Of a DNA stretch of 55,216 nucleotides, positions 16,422 to 25,036 are shown piece by piece; the first letter of the stretch is position 1; the number at the start of each line of letters is the position of its first letter. The stretch is from the NCBI RefSeq assembly GCF_016751895.1, contig NZ_JACVVM010000001.1, positions 1 through 55,216 on the forward strand, given 5' to 3'. The notes under the pieces are model-generated. The model worked only from the letters and a program-made list of their open reading frames with translations, did no database searches and was not told the DNA's origin. Source of the DNA: Candidatus Sarmatiella mevalonica. Lineage in GTDB: Bacteria; Pseudomonadota; Alphaproteobacteria; Rickettsiales; Rickettsiaceae. A program made the position numbers and the translations under genes.

Positions 16422-17727
16422 GTATATAAGAGCGGTAAATTTTATTAATGATAATCCAAGAGGGTACAAAAGTAAAAGTAGCCGCCAAAAAGAACAAGCG
16501 CCAACCACACAGTTCTACTAGATAACCAGAAATACTTGGCAAAATCGCGCGCGCTAAACCAAGAAAAGAAGTGAAGAGTGAATATTGCGTCGCTTTAAAT
16601 TTACCGGTACACAAGGAATTAATGAAAGCCAGATATGCGCTCATCGTCATGCCGCAAGTAATGCTTTCTAAAATTGTAGTAATGATAAATAACCAGTAAC
16701 ATTTCTGAAGATCTTGATAGATATATAGTACATGGGCAAGGGAATGCACTGCACAAAACCAAATCAAGCAAAAACGAATCGTTTTTTTACTTAATATAGC
16801 CCCACCCACAACCCCTCCTAATATTGCTCCTATAGAACCTAATAACTTGCCAGATATAGCGATATCCTGAGCATTATAACCTACATGCAGTAAGAATGGA
16901 GTAAGTATTAAATTTAAACAATTATCTGGCAATCTGTATACTATTAAGAATAGTACTATCAAAGCAAATTTAATGCCAGAGTTGTAATGCGCATTATTGC
17001 TATCAAATTCCGGCCATAAAGCAGATAAGTATCTTTTAATTATAGACTTAGCGCTATTTTTGCGCGTTGACACAATAGCATCATATACAGTTACAATCTC
17101 TCTTTCATTTAAAGATTCTTGATTTTCTTGAAACCAACCACGAAAAAACAAAAACAATAATCCTGCATTAAACAAAAGCACTATGAGACTTAAACAACGA
17201 TATATCTCTTGCCAAGAATAAAAGGCCGAGTAATAGATAGCTCCACTACTACAACATAACATTCCAGCTCTATAACCACACACATAAAAACCACAGGAAA
17301 ATGGCTGATTTTGCTTCGCAACAATCCTCCCTCTCATACCCCCAAGCAACCCATCTTGTATAGAACTTAGTGATGCAATACAGAACGAAATAGAGCCGAT
17401 TGCAACTATCTCCTGATGTGTATTAACATTATTGGATAATAGATAAATCAGCAGAGCTAAGCTATATTGCACAAAGCAAATACAAAGCAAGTTATTCGCC
17501 AACACCCTATGACCAGATAGTGAACTAAAGTATTCAATTATGGGTAACCAGAAAAAACTAATAGAGTATGGTAGAGAAACTAAAGAAAATAAACCTACGG
17601 TAGATAATGACACCCCATTTGCAGCTAAGAGGTAATTCAAATTGCTGCTAGTAATAACTAAACTAAAACCACTAATAATCCCAAAATAAAAAACTATTGC
17701 ATGATCTTTGGAAAAGATTTTTGGCAT
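16411..17727 (-). CDS. MFS transporter, AmpG-like
   Basis: 438 residues with about twelve hydrophobic spans. The N-terminal block (FYFGIISGFSLVITSSNLNYLLAANGVSLSTVGLFSLVSLPYSI...) resembles the AmpG start in which substrate helices carry G...YLL...G(V/I)...S..VG..SL..LPY. AmpG imports anhydromuropeptides for cell-wall recycling. Many Rickettsiales carry several AmpG paralogues whose substrates are not established. It overlaps the downstream symporter gene by 11 bp. Confidence 0.8.
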   Translation of the reverse strand: MPKIFSKDHAIVFYFGIISGFSLVITSSNLNYLLAANGVSLSTVGLFSLVSLPYSISFFWLPIIEYFSSLSGHRVLANNLLCICFVQYSLALLIYLLSNNVNTHQEIVAIGSISFCIASLSSIQDGLLGGMRGRIVAKQNQPFSCGFYVCGYRAGMLCCSSGAIYYSAFYSWQEIYRCLSLIVLLFNAGLLFLFFRGWFQENQESLNEREIVTVYDAIVSTRKNSAKSIIKRYLSALWPEFDSNNAHYNSGIKFALIVLFLIVYRLPDNCLNLILTPFLLHVGYNAQDIAISGKLLGSIGAILGGVVGGAILSKKTIRFCLIWFCAVHSLAHVLYIYQDLQKCYWLFIITTILESITCGMTMSAYLAFINSLCTGKFKATQYSLFTSFLGLARAILPSISGYLVELCGWRLFFLAATFTFVPSWIIINKIYRSYIHDR

Positions 17728-17795
17728 AGAGCCTCACTTGTATTAACTGGTATTCTTTGATTGAATCTCATTCTCCATGTATTTGTAGGTTAATT

Positions 17796-18161
17796 ATGAA
17801 ATTTATACTGTTGATAGATGATCATAAAGAACATCATATTTCCTTCGCTTTTGCTCTATCCTGTTATCACGATAAAATTCACCTCTATCATGCATATTCT
17901 TACGATCAAGCCATGCGCCTTATGCATCAACATCATATCGATCTAATACTTTTGGATATTATGATAGAAGACAAATTCATAGAGCTCTACTGTTTCATCA
18001 TGAAATTACAATCAACTCATCTTATATTACAAACTGGGCTAAACGAAGGATACGTCCGAACAACTTTTCCCAAAGAAAGCAATAAACATATTGTATTATA
18101 CAAACCATACCACTTAACTCAATTATATGAAACCTTAGACTTTTATCTTAAAAAACATTAA
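17796..18161 (+). CDS. Stand-alone response regulator receiver domain
   Basis: 121 residues from the ATG at 17796; the frame extends 13 codons further upstream without family support. A single REC domain with the acidic pair in FILLIDDH, the phospho-acceptor Asp in LILLDIM, the switch Thr in LILQTG and the conserved Lys in LYKPY. No output domain follows, so it would act as a CheY/Spo0F-like phospho-carrier or by protein contact. It faces away from the AmpG-like gene. No histidine kinase is in the window. Confidence 0.82.
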   Translation: MKFILLIDDHKEHHISFAFALSCYHDKIHLYHAYSYDQAMRLMHQHHIDLILLDIMIEDKFIELYCFIMKLQSTHLILQTGLNEGYVRTTFPKESNKHIVLYKPYHLTQLYETLDFYLKKH

Positions 18162-18218
18162 CATGTTTTTCATCATCAAAATTATCGATAACACCACACT
18201 AACATTTTTTCATACTTT

Positions 18219-18845
18219 ATGCCAACAAAAACACAGATCATTCTAGCATCCTCCTCAAAAACAAGAATAAAATTGTTGCACAGTATATGCATTGAGCCCA
18301 ATATGATCATCGCGCCGGAATTAAATGAAACCCCTATGAAACACGAACAAGCGCACCATTTAGCTACTCGTCTTGCTTATGCTAAAAGCAATAAAGTATT
18401 TGTACAAATTAGCACAGATAGCATAAATTGTCCAGAACAAGCGGTGATCATCGCTGCTGATACCGTGGCATGCGTGGGTCGCAAAATTCTGCCAAAGGCA
18501 ATGAACAATTCAGATGTACAGAATTGTTTACAACTTTTGTCTGGCAAGAGACATCAAGTATATACCTCTCTATCTGTATTAAAGTTTGTCAAATGTCAAG
18601 ACAAAGTATTAATATTACAAAAATCTCATAAAACTGTCAAAACTATTGTGAAATTCAAAACACTAAGTAAACAAGAAATCGAACGTTATTTGCTACTAGA
18701 GCAAGGCATTGGTAAGGCTGGTGGGTATGGTATAGATGGTTTTGCACAAAGTTTTGTAGAATTTATCTCCGGCTCCTTTTCTAATGTTTTGGGATTACCT
18801 CTATGTTCACTTACTAATATATTGCTGTCATATGGTGCATATTAA
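18219..18845 (+). CDS. maf: Maf family nucleoside-triphosphate pyrophosphatase
   Basis: 208 residues. A house-cleaning enzyme that hydrolyses non-canonical or excess NTPs to NMP and pyrophosphate. Signatures: ILASSSKTRIKLL at residues 9-21, the catalytic AADTVACVGRKILPKA, and the GIDGFAQSFVEFISGSFSNVLGLPL C-terminal block. There are short poorly conserved inserts after residue 70. Subclass (dTTP/UTP or m7GTP) is not decided here. Confidence 0.93.
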   Translation: MPTKTQIILASSSKTRIKLLHSICIEPNMIIAPELNETPMKHEQAHHLATRLAYAKSNKVFVQISTDSINCPEQAVIIAADTVACVGRKILPKAMNNSDVQNCLQLLSGKRHQVYTSLSVLKFVKCQDKVLILQKSHKTVKTIVKFKTLSKQEIERYLLLEQGIGKAGGYGIDGFAQSFVEFISGSFSNVLGLPLCSLTNILLSYGAY

Positions 18846-18879
18846 AAAAATCTTGCACAAAAAAGCTCACTCTTAACAA

Positions 18880-19185
18880 GAGACCTTTTGCATAGCTCGC
18901 GCGGTCAAGGGCGAATGAAAGTGCGAGACTTCAAGTGTGCATATAAGTCAAACGAGAGTTTTGAATTAGACCTCTTTCGAAACTCGCTCATGATGAGCAA
19001 ATGCGAGAAGTATACGAAGCACAGAGCCGCAGCGTACATGAAGTACGCGAGGACTCGAGTATCGACAGCGTCGCCACAGTTGCTATCAGGAGTAGAGTTA
19101 GGAAAGAGGTCCATTGAAGCAACGCGGCAATTGGTGTGAAGGAGCAGCAATTGGCGTGAAGGAGTAGAATCTGAAAGGAGGTCTA
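18880..19185. repeat. Palindromic element split by another
   Basis: The left end AGACCTTTTGCATAGCTCGCG begins at 18881. The right end ..CTGAAAGGAGGTCTA finishes at 19185. Between them, at 18967-19113, sits a full main-subfamily element. The right part contains a near-duplicated GCAATTGGTGTGAAGGAG / GCAATTGGCGTGAAGGAG. Confidence 0.55.
18967..19113. repeat. Palindromic element, main 147-bp subfamily
   Basis: Ends TAGACCTCTTTCGAAACTCG / GTTAGGAAAGAGGTCCA. Opposite orientation to the copies at 6380, 47525 and 54496. The open frame that runs through it (18888-19139) is not treated as a gene. Confidence 0.9.
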
Positions 19186-19257
19186 ATAAATAACTTGCGC
19201 TAAATTGGTTGCAATGCGTTTCGCCACGTGTTATCATTGCAAGTGAGTCATGTGGTG

Positions 19258-19338
19258 ATGATAGTCTCTAAATTTTTAGTACCGCTGGTACTAGTTGCTA
19301 TTTCTATCAGCAATATGATGCACCCCCTCCGTTTTTAA
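19258..19338 (+). CDS. Possible 26-residue hydrophobic peptide
   Basis: ATG at 19258, stop at 19336: MIVSKFLVPLVLVAISISNM then MHPLRF. It is a single membrane-like span with a charged end. No homology or convincing ribosome-binding site can be shown; it contains the hairpin at 19277-19293. It could be chance or the remnant of a signal peptide. Confidence 0.2.
   Translation: MIVSKFLVPLVLVAISISNMMHPLRF
19277..19293. promoter_or_regulatory. Compact palindrome TAGTACC-GCT-GGTACTA
   Basis: Perfect 7-bp arms around a 3-base loop, 71 bp before the acidic protein gene. There is no T-run after it, so an operator or mRNA hairpin fits better than a terminator. Confidence 0.4.
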
Positions 19339-19363
19339 TAATATATAAAGGTATAGTATTTCA

Positions 19364-19672
19364 ATGAGCGACGATCAAGATTTAGAAGAACACGATATGC
19401 AAAACACCGACGAAATGAAAGATGACGCAGAGCAAGAAACCTTAACGGACGAAGAATTTCAAAAGATTATTGAGAATTTTGATACAGCCATAAAATACAT
19501 AAAGGATGGTATGTATAGCGAAGATGCAACCAAGTTCTTGGATAATTTTTTTACTAATCTTAGCACTTTAGTAGATAGGGTTTCATTAGAACAATCTTAT
19601 ATCTTGCAAGAAAAAAATAAGGAATTATTAGATCTAGTGAGTGATTTTCAATCTACGGGTGATGCAAATTAA
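19364..19672 (+). CDS. Small acidic protein, unknown
   Basis: 102 residues with a strongly acidic first third (MSDDQDLEEHDMQNTDEMKDD) followed by predicted helices (EEFQKIIENFDTAIKYIKDGMYSEDATKFLDNFFTNLSTLVDRV). No signal peptide or membrane span. AAAGGTATAG precedes the ATG. It lies ahead of the fliO-like/fliP pair on the same strand, 158 bp away; a link to the flagellum is only suggested by position. The function is unknown. Confidence 0.65.
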   Translation: MSDDQDLEEHDMQNTDEMKDDAEQETLTDEEFQKIIENFDTAIKYIKDGMYSEDATKFLDNFFTNLSTLVDRVSLEQSYILQEKNKELLDLVSDFQSTGDAN

Positions 19673-19830
19673 TAACAATATTGCTAAATACACCTTAACG
19701 CACAAAACTTTAATTCTTAATGGCAGTGGCTTTGTATGTTTCTAATTATCCACTGCTCTGAGAATTCTTATATAGGCTATATTTTTAGAATATACTCTCC
19801 CCCCTCTCGACTAAAGAACAGTTGTCTCTT

Positions 19831-20079
19831 ATGATGTATACAGTGTTACTCGCTCTTGCAGCAGTGCTTATAGCTGTTTATTTATTTGCTAGAGTGCTGC
19901 GCATAGTATACGCCAGGTATCATTTGCGCACTAACCACCTAAGCATGAATAACGTTGAACTCATCACTCATATCGACTCAGTTACAAAAGTAGTAAAATT
20001 ACGTTATCTCGGTAAATCCTATCTAGTGCTAATGAACCCGAGTTCTGTGTTATTACTGGATAAATATGAAGAAAATTAA
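19831..20079 (+). CDS. fliO: FliO-like flagellar export protein
   Basis: 82 residues from the ATG at 19831 (a TTG nine bases earlier is also in frame). One N-terminal membrane span (MYTVLLALAAVLIAVYLFARVLRIVYA), then a small soluble domain with VKLRYLGKSYLVLMNPSSVLLLDK, a pattern seen in FliO (a strand pair ending in ...LL.). FliO aids assembly of the FliPQR export gate. Sequence similarity alone is weak. The overlap of 14 bp with fliP is the main support. Confidence 0.65.
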   Translation: MMYTVLLALAAVLIAVYLFARVLRIVYARYHLRTNHLSMNNVELITHIDSVTKVVKLRYLGKSYLVLMNPSSVLLLDKYEEN

Positions 20080-20839
20080 ACAAGTAAATGGTGCGTCATG
20101 CACTACTTTCATCATCTTAACATCACTACTGATTTTTTTGCCATACACCACGGCAGTGGCGGACACAACTGTAGCCAAAAATATAGAGCATCTCATTAGT
20201 TCTGGCCCATTTAGCGCAAGAGTCATGGAGTTGCTGGTGCTGTTTGGGGTGCTATCAATCGCTCCATCTTTAGTGGTAATGACTACCTCTTACATCCGCA
20301 TTAGTATAGTACTATCAGTTCTAAGAACTGCCTTAGGCCTGCAGCAATCCCCTCCAAACCAAGTACTAACGTCTTTAGCTCTATTTCTAACATTCTTCAT
20401 CATGTCTCCTAACATTGAAACAGCCTATAATAATGGCATTAGGCCAATGCTTAATGATGAAATGGATATCGGAGATGCAATGCCTCATATTACTCAGCCA
20501 TTTAAACAATTTATGCTAGACAACGCTCAACAAAAAGATATAGATCTTTTCTCTGGTATCGCAAAAATTTCCATTCAAAACCCAGAAGATCTGCCGTTTA
20601 GGGTGGTAATTCCAGCCTTTATCATTAGTGAGCTAAAAAGAGGGTTTGAAATAGCATTTTTAATCTTCCTGCCTTTCTTAATTATAGATATTGTAGTGTC
20701 TTCTGTGTTAATGGCTATGGGTATGATGATGATGCCTCCAGCCACAATCGCTTTACCCTTTAAGATAATATTTTTTGTTATAATAGATGGTTGGTATTTG
20801 CTCGCGGGTAGTCTTGTAAAAAGCTTCGGATTAGGATAA
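20066..20839 (+). CDS. fliP: Flagellar export gate protein FliP
   Basis: 257 residues. The core of the flagellar type III export gate. An N-terminal signal-like segment (IILTSLLIFLPYTTAVAD) is normal for FliP. Diagnostic blocks are SIAPSLVVMTTSYIRISIVLSVLRTALGLQQSPPNQVLTSLALFLTFFIM, VVIPAFIISELKRGFEIAFLIFLPFLIIDIVVSSVLMAMGMMMMPP and LPFKIIFFVIIDGWYLLAGSLVKSF. It overlaps the fliO-like gene. fliQ and fliR are not in the window. Confidence 0.96.
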   Translation: MKKIKQVNGASCTTFIILTSLLIFLPYTTAVADTTVAKNIEHLISSGPFSARVMELLVLFGVLSIAPSLVVMTTSYIRISIVLSVLRTALGLQQSPPNQVLTSLALFLTFFIMSPNIETAYNNGIRPMLNDEMDIGDAMPHITQPFKQFMLDNAQQKDIDLFSGIAKISIQNPEDLPFRVVIPAFIISELKRGFEIAFLIFLPFLIIDIVVSSVLMAMGMMMMPPATIALPFKIIFFVIIDGWYLLAGSLVKSFGLG

Positions 20840-20930
20840 TCTTGAGAATCACAGCGCCTACTCATTCTTTAGTTCAAACATGTGTAATTAAAGATATACG
20901 TCGCTTTTTACATTTTATATTTCTTTTTAT

Positions 20931-22841
20931 ATGATCAATCTCACTTTCCCAGACGGTAGCATCAAATCTTTCGACCAAAACATCACTGGCCAACAACTAG
21001 CGACAAGCATCTCAACCTCGCTTGCAAAAAAAGCGTTTTTGCTGGAAATCGATTCACAGATTGTTGACCTAAACCGCCTTATCACGCGCGATGCGAAAGT
21101 GAGAATCATTACCGAGCAGGATCAAGAAAGCGTAGAAATTATAAGGCATGATTGCGCACATCTACTTGCCCAGGCCGTTCAAAAACTCTTCCCTCAAGCT
21201 AAACCAACTATAGGCCCGGTTGTTGAGCATGGTTTTTATTATGATTTCGCAGATATATCATTCGCTCTAGAAGATCTGCAAAGAATTGAAGATGAAATGC
21301 ATGTCCTGTCTAAAGCTAATCTCGAAATCAAGCGTTTAGTATATTCGCGACAAGAAGCTATTAATTTATTTAAAAACTTAAAACAGGAATATAAGGTAGA
21401 GCTCATAGAAAGCATCCCAGCAGGAGAAGAGGTGAGTTTATATCAGCAGGGCGATTTTATAGATTTATGCAGAGGACCACATGGCCCATCCACTGCTAGA
21501 TTAAAACATTTTAAACTCACCAAACTCGCCGGAGCATACTGGCGCGGAGATAGTAGCAAGCCGATGCTGCAAAGAATTTATGGGGTCGCTTTTGCATCCA
21601 AGGAAGATCTAGATAATTATTTCGTTATGCTAGAAGAGGCGGCAGCGAGAGATCATAGAAAAATCGGTAAAGATATGCAACTTTTTCATCTTCAAGAAGA
21701 AGCACCTGGCATGGTATTTTGGCATCCAAAAGGTAGAGAACTTTATTTGATAATAGAACAATATATACGTCAAAAGCTTAAAAATGCTGGCTATGTAGAG
21801 GTTAAAACTCCCGTGTTGCTTAGCAAAAGCCTATGGGAAAAATCAGGCCATTGGGATAAATTTCGCGAAAATATGTTTGTGGTGGAAGATGATGGTTTTA
21901 CTTCATCTCTAAAACCCATGAGTTGCCCGTGTCATATTCAAATTTTTAAACAAAATATCAAAAGTTATCGCGATCTACCAATGCGTATGGCGGAATTTGG
22001 GTTTTGTCATAGAAATGAACCATCTGGCTCATTGCATGGGTTGATGCGCGTACGAGGTTTTGTGCAAGATGACGCCCATATCTTCTGTACGCCTGAGCAG
22101 GTAATAGACGAAACCATCGCTTTTTGTGACCTACTTAAAGAAATGTATACAGACTTCGGCTTCCATGACGTGCAAGTGAAATTTTCCGATAGGCCAGAGG
22201 CGCGCGCTGGTAGTGATGAGGTGTGGGATAAGGCGGAAAAAGCATTAAAAGACGCTGTACAGGCGGTGGGGTTAGAATATTCCGATAATAAAGGAGAAGG
22301 TGCGTTCTATGGCCCTAAGTTAGAGTTTGTTCTAAAAGATGCCATAGGCAGAGACTGGCAGTGTGGTACATTGCAGGTAGACTTTGTGCTACCAGAAAGG
22401 CTCGATGCATCCTATACTGCAAGTAATGGCAAAAAGGAGCGTCCAGTAATGTTACATAGAGCTATTATAGGTACCTTTGAAAGGTTCATTGGTATATTAA
22501 TAGAGCAATATAAAGGGCGTTTGCCGCTGTGGTTGGCGCCTGTGCAAATAGTGGTGGCCACTATTACTCAAGCATACGAAGAATATGCGCGGCAAATTTT
22601 TGAACTGTTGCGTGCCGCGGGTATAAGATGCGAGTTGGATATTGAAAATGAAAAAATAGGGTACAAAATACGCAAACACGCGTGTGCCAAGGTGCCATTT
22701 ATCGCTATTATAGGTAAAAAAGAAACGCAAGAGTGCGGAGTAACCATCTCTAGTACTTCTACGGCACAAACGGAGGATGAATGGGTTATGAAAGATGATT
22801 TAGTAAGCTGGATACAAAATATCGTAAAACAAAATAACTAA
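20931..22841 (+). CDS. thrS: Threonyl-tRNA synthetase
   Basis: 636 residues, the full family length. TGS domain (1-60), editing domain with [16 protein letters not shown] (zinc/editing HxxxH), class II catalytic core with [10 protein letters not shown] (zinc Cys), [16 protein letters not shown] and [21 protein letters not shown], and the C-terminal anticodon-binding domain ([12 protein letters not shown] ...). It charges tRNA-Thr and clears Ser-tRNA-Thr. The preceding 91 bp hold no clear promoter. Confidence 0.97.
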   Translation: MINLTFPDGSIKSFDQNITGQQLATSISTSLAKKAFLLEIDSQIVDLNRLITRDAKVRIITEQDQESVEIIRHDCAHLLAQAVQKLFPQAKPTIGPVVEHGFYYDFADISFALEDLQRIEDEMHVLSKANLEIKRLVYSRQEAINLFKNLKQEYKVELIESIPAGEEVSLYQQGDFIDLCRGPHGPSTARLKHFKLTKLAGAYWRGDSSKPMLQRIYGVAFASKEDLDNYFVMLEEAAARDHRKIGKDMQLFHLQEEAPGMVFWHPKGRELYLIIEQYIRQKLKNAGYVEVKTPVLLSKSLWEKSGHWDKFRENMFVVEDDGFTSSLKPMSCPCHIQIFKQNIKSYRDLPMRMAEFGFCHRNEPSGSLHGLMRVRGFVQDDAHIFCTPEQVIDETIAFCDLLKEMYTDFGFHDVQVKFSDRPEARAGSDEVWDKAEKALKDAVQAVGLEYSDNKGEGAFYGPKLEFVLKDAIGRDWQCGTLQVDFVLPERLDASYTASNGKKERPVMLHRAIIGTFERFIGILIEQYKGRLPLWLAPVQIVVATITQAYEEYARQIFELLRAAGIRCELDIENEKIGYKIRKHACAKVPFIAIIGKKETQECGVTISSTSTAQTEDEWVMKDDLVSWIQNIVKQNN

Positions 22842-22917
22842 ACTCTTATTAATTAATTCTTTTTAACTAAATCCTCTTGGCGAACTCCTATAACTAACCC
22901 TTATATTGTATAGAGTG

Positions 22918-24360
22918 ATGTTTTTATTCAAAATACTGTTCTGGTGCAGCCATTATCAAATCTTCATTAAAAATAATGGCATACTGAAACTTTCACTCCA
23001 AACCAAAATTCTCGCTTTCATCATCAATCTTCTTTTTGCACCCTATAGCTTCTTCTTGCCACGCACTTCGTTTGAAGATCGGTTGGTGCTATGCATACAA
23101 AAAATTGGATGCATCTATATTAAATTTGCGCAAATACTATCTACCAGGAGTGACCTGCTTGGTCATGATCTAGCAGTCGCTCTATCTCTCTGTCAAAATA
23201 GCCCAATGTTACGCGAACACATCAACATTACACAAACTATTCAAAATAACTTGCACACCCCCCCCTTCTCCTTTATCTGCCCAACGCCGATAGCATCAGC
23301 ATCTATCGCTCAGGTTTACTCTGCTCAAATGCGCGATGGTAGCAAGGTTGTTATCAAGATATTAAAACCTAAAATTCGCGCAAACTACCATCAATGTATC
23401 AAACATATGGCGAGTTTGTTAAGGATGTGGAGTTGGTTAAACAATAATACTAATCACGAATCATATGATGATAAACCATATGATGATAAGGAAGGCAATC
23501 ATAGTCTTCTCATGAGAGGTGCGGGAATAATATCGCAATTAAAACAAATCATGTTACAAGAACTTGATTTGCGATTAGAAGCTGCAAACATAGAGCAGAT
23601 GCGTCAAACAAACAAGACATGTATTATACCGTGCGTATATTGGCAAGCCACTTGCTCTAACCTCATTACTATGGAAATGATGGAGGGCGTGAGCGTGAGT
23701 GAATATATCAAGAGTTGCACGAGTCAAACAAGAAAATCTAAGGTTGCAAAAAATATGATTTTAACCTTCTTGCAGCAAGTGTTTGATGATGGACTATTTC
23801 ACGCAGATTTACATCATAGCAATATACTTATTAGCCCACATGATGAGATAATTTTATTAGATTTTGGTATAGTTAGTTACATAGAAAAAAAAGAAAGAAT
23901 TGCGATAGCACAAATTCTATTCAGTTTAATAAAGAAAGATTATTTGCGCGTTGCTCGCATTCATAGAGACATAGGTTTTATTCCAAGCTCGACGAATCTA
24001 CATCTCTTTGCGCAAAGTTGTAGGGCCGTGGTAGAACCAATCTTAAACTTGCCAGCGAACCAAATCTCCGTTGCAACTCTTATGGCTGATTTATTGCGTT
24101 TGAGTCGAAACTTTAATATGCCAACACAGCCACAACTTTTTTTATTACATAAATCATTATTTATGTTAGAAGGAATGGTGAGGGAATTGAACTCAGAAAT
24201 TAATTTATGGAATATAGCAGCGCCCTGGATTGCATCGTGGGTGCAGCGCAATTTTGTGCATATCAATAAAACTGATAGGGATGGAGGGATAGATAATGGT
24301 TTAATATCAGAAATCCTTAATAAGCTAAGTAGTGTCGACATTTATTTCAGCCATAGATAG
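22918..24360 (+). CDS. ubiB: UbiB-type atypical kinase/ATPase
   Basis: 480 residues from the ATG at 22918 (an upstream TTG adds four). An ABC1/ADCK family protein needed for ubiquinone synthesis. Family features are the N-terminal extension YIKFAQILSTRSDLL, the Ala-rich loop ASASIAQVYSAQMRDGSKVVIKILKP (catalytic Lys), DGLFHADLHHSNILI and IILLDFGIVSYI. Two signatures deviate: KxGQ reads KFAQ and the usual HADxHPGN reads HADLHHSN. The sequence also has an in-frame 15-bp tandem duplication giving YDDKPYDDK. C-terminal membrane spans are not obvious. Confidence 0.87.
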   Translation: MFLFKILFWCSHYQIFIKNNGILKLSLQTKILAFIINLLFAPYSFFLPRTSFEDRLVLCIQKIGCIYIKFAQILSTRSDLLGHDLAVALSLCQNSPMLREHINITQTIQNNLHTPPFSFICPTPIASASIAQVYSAQMRDGSKVVIKILKPKIRANYHQCIKHMASLLRMWSWLNNNTNHESYDDKPYDDKEGNHSLLMRGAGIISQLKQIMLQELDLRLEAANIEQMRQTNKTCIIPCVYWQATCSNLITMEMMEGVSVSEYIKSCTSQTRKSKVAKNMILTFLQQVFDDGLFHADLHHSNILISPHDEIILLDFGIVSYIEKKERIAIAQILFSLIKKDYLRVARIHRDIGFIPSSTNLHLFAQSCRAVVEPILNLPANQISVATLMADLLRLSRNFNMPTQPQLFLLHKSLFMLEGMVRELNSEINLWNIAAPWIASWVQRNFVHINKTDRDGGIDNGLISEILNKLSSVDIYFSHR

Positions 24361-24462
24361 TGTACCAATTCAAACTTCATCTGACGGATAGTATTTTTTT
24401 ACAAGTGATAGTCAGATAAGTTAAGACTGTCAGATGTGTTATTATTATACATAGACTCATTA

Positions 24463-24581
24463 GATTTTTCAAGACAGAAGGTATATATGAAGTTTATTTC
24501 AACACAAAACTACTCCATGTATGGCAATATCATACACAAAAATCATGAAACATCCAGAAATTTTTTAAGATTATTTGGCAT
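24463..24581 (+). mobile_element. IS5-family 5' fragment
   Basis: It matches 6646-6770 of the IS5 copy (leader and first transposase codons, ATGGCAATATCATAC...). The outer terminal repeat has been lost; it begins at GATTTTTCAAGACAG. It ends at GGCAT where an IS630 end begins, the same junction as at 629/630. The 100 bases before it (24361-24462) hold no gene. Confidence 0.75.
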
Positions 24582-24877
24582 TATAGTAATTTAGGTTGAA
24601 TTAGGTATTTTAAAGAAATAAGAAATAGCCTCATATAATTGATCAAATGCAGTAATTTGATTTTTAATCCAACATTTCATATTAGCTCAAAATTTCTCTA
24701 TTGGACTCAGATCTGGTGAATAGACCTCTTGCATAACCTAAAAATGAGGAAGGCAGCATACTCTAGTATGTGAGGAGCGCAAAGGAGTTTTGACAACAAA
24801 ATTACCATTTAGAATAGGTTATGCAAGAGGTCTATTTTATCGCATTATATACTCAAATTTCAACTTAATTTACTATA
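24582..24877 (-). mobile_element. IS630-family remnant carrying a palindromic element
   Basis: 24582-24720 is the reverse strand of the C-terminal part of the IS630 transposase (SPD-(L)SPIEKF-ANMKCWIKNQITAFDQLYEAISYFFKIPNST, with a stop for Trp) plus its terminal repeat. 24835-24877 holds the other end (TATAGTAAATTAAGTTGAAA on the minus strand). The palindromic element at 24721-24834 lies between. The rest of the transposase is gone. Confidence 0.65.
24721..24834. repeat. Palindromic element, short GCATAACC subfamily
   Basis: 114 bp with ends TAGACCTCTTGCATAACCTA / ATAGGTTATGCAAGAGGTCTA, close to perfect over 19 bases. It shares its interior (CATACTCTAGTATGTGAGGAG ...) with 27804-27947 but lacks about 30 bp present there. 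The following stretch to 25036 holds no gene, only an imperfect TCACCT/AGGTGA inverted repeat. Confidence 0.9.
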
Positions 24878-25036
24878 TCACCTCAAATTTCATATTTATA
24901 GGTGAGATTGTAAACTTGAAAAATGACTTCTTGAATCAACGGATAGTTTTTTAGATAAAAAACATATATAGATCTATACATCTAGACCTCCTAAGATAAA
25001 CATTACACTCCGTTGACTTATGCGGTAGATCCGCTG

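Noticed and set aside
18888-19139. Open frame of 83 codons on the plus strand
   Set aside because: It is composed almost wholly of two palindromic elements; the same peptide type (CEKYTKHRAAAYMKY) appears in the frame at 54449-54709, also inside a repeat. It reflects repeat sequence, not a gene.
19723-19756. GCAGTGG ... CCACTGC inverted repeat, considered as a terminator
   Set aside because: The loop is 20 bases and no T-run follows, so a functional terminator is not supported.
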